Assembly (NCBI GenBank): GCA_017462755.1
Contig: JAFTQM010000089.1
Span: forward strand, 1 to 34,975
Reading direction: 5' to 3'
Length of the DNA stretch: 34,975 nt
Source of the DNA: Lachnospiraceae bacterium
GTDB taxonomy: Bacteria > Bacillota > Clostridia > Lachnospirales > Lachnospiraceae
Shown: positions 17,707 to 22,315 of the stretch, one piece after another
Layout: every line of letters begins with the position of its first letter
How positions within the stretch are numbered: the stretch's first letter is position 1
The notes under the pieces: model-generated
The model's input: only the letters and a program-made list of their open reading frames with translations
The model's database searches: none
Told to the model about the DNA's origin: nothing
Made by a program: the position numbers and the translations under genes

Positions 17707-18025
17707 TATTATGGAACCATTTCGACCGTTGATTGATTGGCGAGTGAGAAAAGGATTTCGTTTAGGTCAATTTAAGAAAGAGGATTTTGTGGAAGTAAAA
17801 AATCAGTGGCAACTGGAGTACAGGAATTCAGCACTTTATACTATGATATTTATGGAAGACTTATTAAAAAATAAGGAGCAGATTTTTTTGTATATTCGAG
17901 AATACTATAGGGCATTTATGAAGGGGAAAGCAGTGGAGCGGTATCCATTTTATGTTTTTGGAAGTGATAAATTAGGAGTCTTCGAAAAAAAGCAGGAGGA
18001 AACGGATGATAATTGCGAGTTATGA
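17645..18025 (+). pseudogene. cas1: cas1, 5'-truncated: only the C-terminal part remains
   Basis: The frame opens right after a stop at 17642 and reads ESVYYGVLHTCFYMRKSLVC, then DIMEPFRPLIDWRVRK; LH...SLxCDxMEPFRP is the Cas1 core motif with its metal-binding histidine and Asp/Glu. About 125 residues up to 18025 follow the usual C-terminal part. The N-terminal two thirds (beta-sandwich and the first catalytic glutamate) are absent. A GTG at 17663 could start it, but without a ribosome-binding site. The end overlaps cas2 by 20 bases in the normal way. Inference: one deletion of very roughly 0.8-0.9 kb removed the 3' half of cas4 and the 5' two thirds of cas1, so spacer acquisition should be dead. 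Confidence 0.85.
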
Positions 18026-18281
18026 TATAGCTAATGATAAATTGAGAACAAAATTTTCAAAGTTTCTTTCGAAATTTGGACATAGGCTTCAGTATTCTGT
18101 TTTTGAAATTGACAATAGTGAAAAAATACTGGATAATATAATGTGCGAGATAAAAAATCGGTTTGAAAAGCAATTTGAGCAATCAGATAGCGTGATTATT
18201 TTTGTATTATCAAGTCGATGTAAGACAATACGGTATGGATATGCAAAAAATGAGGAAAGTGATCTTAAGCTAATTATTTAA
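18006..18281 (+). CDS. cas2: CRISPR-associated protein Cas2
   Basis: A 91-residue protein of normal length. ATG 18006 follows AGGAGGA by five bases. It begins MIIASYDIANDKLRTKFSKF with the conserved Asp after the first beta strand, continues GHRLQYSVFEID and ends with the strand DSVIIFVLSSRCK. In an intact system Cas2 bridges two Cas1 dimers for spacer integration. Here its partner Cas1 is truncated, so Cas2 is probably a leftover, although its own frame is still intact. It is the last cas gene; the array leader follows. Confidence 0.92.
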   Translation: MIIASYDIANDKLRTKFSKFLSKFGHRLQYSVFEIDNSEKILDNIMCEIKNRFEKQFEQSDSVIIFVLSSRCKTIRYGYAKNEESDLKLII

Positions 18282-18408
18282 TGCAAACCTCCGTCTTAAT
18301 ATTATATCTGTGATGAAAAAAGTTCTTCAATTGAGCGTGAGAGATGATTTTTTTTGTTTATTTTGATAGTTCCGACTCCTAAAAATTGTGCAAAGTGCCA
18401 GTGGACGG
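18282..18408 (+). promoter_or_regulatory. CRISPR leader
   Basis: A 127-base A/T-rich stretch between cas2 and the first repeat. The intact repeats lie next to it and the decayed ones at the far end, which marks this as the leader side. It holds AAGTTCTTCAA (18320-18330), the reverse complement of 11 bases from the 5' part of the repeat. I see no convincing separate promoter. Confidence 0.65.
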
Positions 18409-18758
18409 GTTGAAGAACTTATAATTTCTACTGAAAGTGTAGATCATTCTTCTTGTCACGCATTGACGATAGTTGAAGAACTTATAATTTCTACTGAAAG
18501 TGTAGATGAAGTCGGTGGCGACGTTACAACGGGCGTTGAAGAACTTATAATTTCTACTGAAAGTGTAGATTCCAACCTTCTCGCATTTCTGCATCAGTTG
18601 AAGAACTTATAATTTCTACTGAAAGTGTAGATCTTGCCTATGATGGCGCGGATACTATTGTTGAAGAACTTATAATTTCTACTGAACATGTAGATAATTC
18701 ACGCACCTGCAAGGGATTTACCATTGAAGAATTTTTTAATTTCTACTACTTTGTAGAT
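18409..18758 (+). CRISPR. Type V-A CRISPR array, six repeats and five spacers
   Basis: Repeats are 36 bases, at 18409-18444, 18472-18507, 18535-18570, 18597-18632, 18660-18695 and 18723-18758. They start GTTGAAGAACTT and end with the Cas12a handle AATTTCTAC-TGAAAGT-GTAGAT, whose 5-bp stem TCTAC/GTAGA is perfect. The first four are identical. The fifth has two changes in the loop (TGAACAT). The sixth is degenerate in its 5' half and has a TACTTT loop but keeps the stem. Spacers are 26-27 bases: 18445-18471, 18508-18534, 18571-18596, 18633-18659 and 18696-18722. Orientation is the same as the cas genes, with the handle 5' of each spacer. With cas1 and cas4 broken the array should be frozen. Confidence 0.97.
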
Positions 18759-18782
18759 TTAGGAATATAAGAATAAACAAGA
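18723..18782 (+). ncRNA. Predicted crRNA-like regulatory guide (CreR type) at the array end
   Basis: The sixth, degenerate repeat still forms the handle stem TCTAC/GTAGA (processing would begin near 18738), and no further repeat follows. The bases after it, starting TTAGGAATATAA (18759-18770), act as a pseudo-spacer. They match 12 of 12 bases next to a TTTA PAM in the cas12a promoter (13321-13336). The following bases match only in part. In the array itself the four bases before the pseudo-spacer are AGAT, not a PAM, so the locus does not target itself. Cas12a crRNAs need only the upstream repeat, so a missing second repeat is no obstacle. The role is inferred. Confidence 0.72.
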
Positions 18783-18827
18783 AAAAAGTAGTATCTTTGT
18801 GGGTTCTGCTAAAGATGTGAATGAATA

Positions 18828-18856
18828 TTGTGTATGAATGCAAATCATGTTACAAT
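18828..18856 (+). promoter_or_regulatory. Promoter of the type I toxin
   Basis: TTGTGT (18828-18833) and TACAAT (18851-18856) are 17 bases apart; the transcript should begin near 18863. The -10 box and start region lie inside a 19-base piece (18850-18868) that matches the CRISPR repeat at 17 positions. Confidence 0.6.
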
Positions 18857-18887
18857 TTCTACAGAAAGCCCCCATGACAGGGTAGTA

Positions 18888-18939
18888 GCCTCCCGGGTTT
18901 ATGTTTGACCGGTTTGCCGGAATACATAAGAAGGGAGGC
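18888..18939 (+). promoter_or_regulatory. Leader hairpin hiding the toxin ribosome-binding site
   Basis: GCCTCCC (18888-18894) pairs with GGGAGGC (18933-18939), which contains the toxin's ribosome-binding site. Inside, TTATGT pairs with ACATAA and CCGG-TTTG-CCGG forms the tip. The whole makes one long irregular stem, as is typical of leaders of type I toxins. Confidence 0.7.
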
Positions 18940-18946
18940 GGCGCCG

Positions 18947-19063
18947 ATGACAGCTTACGAAATCGTTTCGGTTTTTATCGGGATATTAGCATTGCTAATG
19001 TCCTTTGGAAGCTTAATTCTTGTGCTGCTTGCCTTTCTCGACAAGAGAAACAAGCGGAAATAA
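18947..19063 (+). CDS. Small hydrophobic type I toxin (holin-like/TxpA-BsrG type)
   Basis: A 38-residue peptide, MTAYEIVSVFIGILALLM and on to FLDKRNKRK: a short polar start, one membrane helix (about residues 6-31) and a basic tail. This is the pattern of the putative holin-like toxins and of the TxpA/BsrG type of membrane toxins. GGGAGG lies eight bases upstream and is sequestered in the leader hairpin. A convergent antisense RNA gene overlaps the 3' end of its message. The family role is membrane damage when the RNA antitoxin is lost. It sits directly after the CRISPR array on the same strand; whether it serves the CRISPR locus or is a separate module is open. Confidence 0.82.
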   Translation: MTAYEIVSVFIGILALLMSFGSLILVLLAFLDKRNKRK

Positions 19064-19167
19064 AAATGCCTATCCTGTCTGACCCACAGGATAGGCGGTG
19101 TCCATAAGGACATTCATTTAACCTAAACTCGGAGCATCCACCTTTGGAGTGGGTGCTTTCTCTTTGT
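19058..19167 (-). ncRNA. Antisense RNA antitoxin of the type I module
   Basis: On the minus strand, TTGCAA (19197-19202) and TATGAT (19174-19179) are 17 bases apart, so transcription should start near 19167. The RNA would run toward the toxin gene and end at a perfect 11-bp hairpin (19068-19078 with 19086-19096) followed on this strand by ATTTTTATTT. It is complementary to about 110 bases at the 3' end of the toxin message, including the last codons. This is the txpA/ratA and bsrG/SR4-like arrangement. Confidence 0.72.
19133..19166 (+). terminator. Terminator of the toxin message
   Basis: AGCATCCAC (19133-19141) pairs with GTGGGTGCT (19149-19157) with one wobble, followed by TTCTCTTTG. The stem lies within the region covered by the antisense RNA. 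Confidence 0.6.
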
Positions 19168-19173
19168 AAGTAC

Positions 19174-19202
19174 ATCATAGCATTATGATTTCGTGATTGC
19201 AA
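19174..19202 (-). promoter_or_regulatory. Promoter of the antitoxin RNA
   Basis: Read on the minus strand: TTGCAA (19202-19197), 17 bases, then TATGAT (19179-19174). No coding sequence depends on it, so its product should be a small RNA. Confidence 0.7.
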
Positions 19203-19245
19203 GTATTTTTTTGACATTTACCCATTTGGATTATAAAAATTCCCA

Positions 19246-19275
19246 TTGACAACCCCATCATACCCATGTTATCAT
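19246..19275 (+). promoter_or_regulatory. thrS promoter
   Basis: TTGACA (19246-19251) and TATCAT (19270-19275) are 18 bases apart, placing the transcript start near 19282, at the 5' edge of the T-box leader. A second TTGACA at 19211-19216 has only a poor -10 box. Confidence 0.65.
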
Positions 19276-19281
19276 ACACCT

Positions 19282-19545
19282 CAATAACATAAGAAAAGCA
19301 ATGACGGAAAAGAGTAGTTTGCAGGAAGCATCCAGAGAGAATAACATTTGGTGGAAGTTATTTATGTGAAGTGCAGACGAAAACCATTCCGGAGCTGCAG
19401 GGCTGAAGATAGATATTGTTAAGCACTGCCGTATGCCTGCGTTAAAGGATAGGATTTGTTGGAATCTGAAGTAAAAAGTTAAGGTGGAACCGTGCGATAG
19501 CACCCTTAGAGATACGATTATTTCGTATGTCTAAGGGTGTTTTTT
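19282..19545 (+). promoter_or_regulatory. T-box riboswitch (threonine) upstream of thrS
   Basis: The leader holds the stem I element AGAGAG near 19334-19339, a likely specifier codon ACC (Thr) at 19383-19385, and the T-box sequence AAGGTGGAACCGTGCG (19481-19496). A strong terminator follows: CACCCTTAGA (19501-19510) with TCTAAGGGTG (19530-19539), then TTTTTT. The T-box TGGA would pair with an UCCA tRNA end, which fits a discriminator U in tRNA-Thr. Uncharged tRNA-Thr should favour read-through into thrS. Confidence 0.92.
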
Positions 19546-19684
19546 GTATTAAAGGAAAATAGTCGTTTTACGACTCTTTCCTTTAATACAAAACCCTCCG
19601 GGGGAGATGCGCATGACGCGCGAGTAGTAGATGTCACTTTGTGACCGCGCGTCAGCGCGAGAGTTTGCTATGCAAACTCTTTTT
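19542..19684 (+). repeat. Multi-hairpin insert between the T-box and thrS
   Basis: Three compact structures follow each other. First, a perfect 17-bp inverted repeat TTTTGTATTAAAGGAAA (19542-19558) with 19577-19593, enclosing AGTCGT-TTT-ACGACT. Second, TGACGCGCG (19614-19622) with CGCGCGTCA (19646-19654), enclosing GTCAC-TTT-GTGAC. Third, AGAGTTTGC-TAT-GCAAACTCT (19660-19680) with TTTT after it, which resembles a second terminator. No coding potential is seen. It lengthens the gap between T-box and gene to about 260 bases. It could be a small mobile or REP-like element. Confidence 0.65.
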
Positions 19685-19803
19685 CAATACAACAGTTTCT
19701 TTTCTTATGTTATCTGTAACTGGTCAATGGAGGAACAACAGAGCAAGAAATAAGAGTCTGCCTGTCGTTCTCCGCACAACATTTCAGATTGGAGGAAAAG
19801 AGA

Positions 19804-21567
19804 ATGAAGGTAATTCAGAAGAACGGAGCAATCCACGAGGTAAGTTTTGAGCAGAAGGAAGGAAAGGAGGCATTCTGGCATACGAGTGCACATGTGCTGG
19901 CGCAGGCGGTAAAGCGGCTGTATCCGGGTGTAAAATGTGCGATTGGACCGGCGATTGAGAACGGATTTTATTATGATTTTGAATTTAATGTGCCGTTTAG
20001 TGAGGAGCAGCTGCAGGAAGTCGAGCAGGAGATGAAGCGCATTGTGAAGGAGTCGTTGTCGTTGCAGGTATACGAAATGAGCCGCGAGGAGGCGCGGGCA
20101 TATATGCAGGAACGGGACGAGAGCTACAAGCTGGAGCTGATTGAAAATCTGCCGGAGGGTGAGTCCATCAGCTTTTATAAGCAGGGAGATTACGCAGAAT
20201 TTTGTGCAGGACCGCATATTTCCAATACCTGTCACATCAAGGCAATTAAGCTGATGTCGGTTGCCGGGGCATATTGGAGAGGTGATGAGAAAAACAAGAT
20301 GCTGACGAGAATCTATGGTATTTCTTTCCCGAAGGCATCTCAGTTGGAAGAGTACTTGAAGATGTTGGAGGAAGCGAAGCTGCGTGACCACAGAAAGCTT
20401 GGCAGGGAACTGGGATTGTTTGCACTTTTTGAACAGGGGCCGGGCTTTCCGTTCTTTTTGCCAAAGGGCATGATTTTGAAAAATCTTCTGATTGATTATT
20501 GGCGGAAAATCCATCAGAGAAAAGGATATATGGAAATCGCTACGCCGGTCATGTTAGAACAGAGCCTGTGGGAAACCTCCGGGCATTGGGAACATTATCG
20601 GGAAAATATGTATCTGTCGCAAATTGACGATATGGATTTTGTGTTGAAGCCGATGAGCTGTCCGGGCGGGATTTTGGTGTATCAGTCCCAGCCAAGATCC
20701 TATAAGGAGCTGCCGCTGCGCTTAGGAGAATTGGGACTGGTGCATCGCAACGAAAAATCAGGAACGCTGCATGGACTCATGCGTGTACGCGCATTTACAC
20801 AGGACGATGCGCATATTTTCATGACGGAGGAGCAGGTCATGCAGGAAATCCAGAATGTGGCACGCTTGATTGACGAGGTATACGCACAGTTTGGCTTTGA
20901 GTATCATGTGGAGCTGTCCACGCGACCGGAGAACAGCATCGGCAGTGACGAGGACTGGGAGCTGGCAACGGAGGCGCTTCGCGGAGCGATGGAGGCAATG
21001 GGGCTGCCATATGTGGTTAATGAGGGAGACGGTGCATTTTACGGTCCAAAGCTTGACTTTCATTTGAAGGATTCCATCGGCAGAACGTGGCAGTGTGGTA
21101 CGATACAGCTGGATTTTCAGCTGCCGTTGCGGTTTGGCATTGAATATATGGGTGCGGATGGCGAAAAGCATCGTCCGATTATGATTCACCGAGTGGTGTT
21201 CGGCTCAATTGAGCGGTTTATCGGTATTTTGATTGAGCATTATGCAGGAAAGTTTCCGTTTTGGCTGGCACCGGTGCAGGTCAAGGTGTTGCCGGTATCG
21301 GATAAGTATCTGGATTATGCGAAGGAGGTAGCGGCGCAGCTTGAGGCAGAGCAGATTCGTGTCGAAGTCGATATGCGGGATGAGAAGCTGGGCTACAAGA
21401 TTCGTGAGGCACGAATGGACAAGGTTCCGTATATGATGATTGTCGGGGAGAAGGAGCAGGCAAACGGAACGGTTTCGGTACGATGTCGGGATGCTGCGCA
21501 GGAGCAGCAGGACATGGGCGAGATGAGTCTGGAGGAATTTGTGAAAGGAGCTTGCCGTGCAGATTAA
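19804..21567 (+). CDS. thrS: Threonyl-tRNA synthetase lacking most of the TGS domain
   Basis: A 587-residue class II synthetase that charges tRNA-Thr. ATG 19804 is eight bases after GGAGG; the TTG at 19789 is rejected. The editing domain begins almost at once with HTSAHVLAQA (HxxxH) and includes EFCAGPHIS with the Cys/His pair. The catalytic domain shows PMSCPGG (zinc cysteine), HGLMRVRAFTQDDAHIF (motif 2) and MIHRVVFGSIERFIGILIEHY (motif 3). The anticodon-binding domain is the last ~100 residues (FWLAPVQVKVLPVS and on). Usual bacterial ThrRS is about 640 residues with a TGS domain of about 60; only about 27 residues precede HTSAH here. It is controlled by the T-box upstream. Confidence 0.96.
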   Translation: MKVIQKNGAIHEVSFEQKEGKEAFWHTSAHVLAQAVKRLYPGVKCAIGPAIENGFYYDFEFNVPFSEEQLQEVEQEMKRIVKESLSLQVYEMSREEARAYMQERDESYKLELIENLPEGESISFYKQGDYAEFCAGPHISNTCHIKAIKLMSVAGAYWRGDEKNKMLTRIYGISFPKASQLEEYLKMLEEAKLRDHRKLGRELGLFALFEQGPGFPFFLPKGMILKNLLIDYWRKIHQRKGYMEIATPVMLEQSLWETSGHWEHYRENMYLSQIDDMDFVLKPMSCPGGILVYQSQPRSYKELPLRLGELGLVHRNEKSGTLHGLMRVRAFTQDDAHIFMTEEQVMQEIQNVARLIDEVYAQFGFEYHVELSTRPENSIGSDEDWELATEALRGAMEAMGLPYVVNEGDGAFYGPKLDFHLKDSIGRTWQCGTIQLDFQLPLRFGIEYMGADGEKHRPIMIHRVVFGSIERFIGILIEHYAGKFPFWLAPVQVKVLPVSDKYLDYAKEVAAQLEAEQIRVEVDMRDEKLGYKIREARMDKVPYMMIVGEKEQANGTVSVRCRDAAQEQQDMGEMSLEEFVKGACRAD

Positions 21568-21660
21568 AATCTTTGCAGTCGCCAAAAAACAACAAAAAAT
21601 AGAGAAGAAAGAGGATAGTCAGAAGTCCTGCAAAATAGTATAATAGAGAGGAGCAAAGAT

Positions 21661-22146
21661 ATGATAAGAGCAATAGTAAAAAATGATATTCCTGTTTGTG
21701 TCGCAGTGATTCGGGAGAGCTTTCGCACGGTAGCGGACGAGTTTGGTTTTAACGAGGAAAACGCACCGCGGTTTACTGCATTTGCAACGACTGAGGAACG
21801 GTTGGAATGGCAGTTTGCCGAGGGCAGACCGATGTATGTGTGTGAAGCGGACGGACAGGTAGTAGGTTATTATTCACTGCATTTGCAGGAAAACGGAGAA
21901 TGTGAGCTGAACAATCTTTGTGTCCTGCCGGAGCATCGGCATCAAAGACACGGAGAGGCACTGCTTGCACATGCGGTGGAGCAGGCGCGTGCGCTAGGTT
22001 GCGTGCGGATGAATATTGGTATTGTGGAGGAAAATCAGAAGCTTCGGAAATGGTATGAGCGTTATGGGGCAGAGCATATCGGTACGAAGAAATTCGATTT
22101 CTTTCCTTTTACCTGCGGGTATATGAAGAGAGAATTGAAGGAGTAA
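21661..22146 (+). CDS. GNAT-family N-acetyltransferase
   Basis: A 161-residue acetyl-CoA-dependent transferase. The GNAT order is visible: a first strand and helix (IRAIVKNDIPVCVAVIRESF), the central strands (YVCEADGQVVGYYSLHL, CELNNLCVLPEHR), the acetyl-CoA loop HRHQRHGEALL and the C-terminal MNIGIVEENQKLRKWYERYG motif. AGGAG precedes ATG 21661 at a good distance. The acceptor substrate is unknown. It is the first gene of the run toward the glycosidases, but the multi-hairpin spacer after it may uncouple them. Confidence 0.88.
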   Translation: MIRAIVKNDIPVCVAVIRESFRTVADEFGFNEENAPRFTAFATTEERLEWQFAEGRPMYVCEADGQVVGYYSLHLQENGECELNNLCVLPEHRHQRHGEALLAHAVEQARALGCVRMNIGIVEENQKLRKWYERYGAEHIGTKKFDFFPFTCGYMKRELKE

Positions 22147-22315
22147 ACGCTTCTCGGAATGGAGGAAGATTGCAAAATGAGTCGGATGACCTCATTTTGC
22201 AATCCGGCAATTTGTGTTGAAGCGTCACAAATGTGCCTTGATGCGACAAAAGAAATTGCATTCGCAACTTTCTTTTGCGCTTCCTCGCGTAAACGCTTCG
22301 GAATGGAGGTAGATT
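22144..22315 (+). repeat. Hairpin-rich spacer flanked by a ~26-base direct repeat
   Basis: Two near-identical copies, AAACGCTTCTCGGAATGGAGG (in 22144-22171) and AAACGCTTCGGAATGGAGG (in 22290-22315), flank about 120 bases. Inside lies a perfect 14-bp inverted repeat, GATTGCAAAATGAG (22168-22181) with 22191-22204, a 7-bp hairpin ATTTGTG/CACAAAT, and an imperfect stem around AAAAGAAA...TTTCTTTT. The direct repeat includes the ribosome-binding site of the next gene, as if the insertion had duplicated it. Confidence 0.65.

Noticed and set aside
18379-18612. Open frames on both strands through the CRISPR array
   Set aside because: They translate the 36-base repeats themselves (a repeated VEELIISTESVD or IYTFSRNYKFFN unit), so they are artefacts of the array.
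18758-18946. Possible targeting of the toxin promoter by a spacer of the array
   Set aside because: I compared TTTV-adjacent sites on both strands with the five spacers and the pseudo-spacer. The best seed match was five bases (CATTC with spacer 1), which is not meaningful.
18901-19107. A 68-codon frame overlapping the toxin gene
   Set aside because: It starts without a ribosome-binding site and reads through the toxin gene in another frame; the 38-residue frame has the better site and a known type of product.
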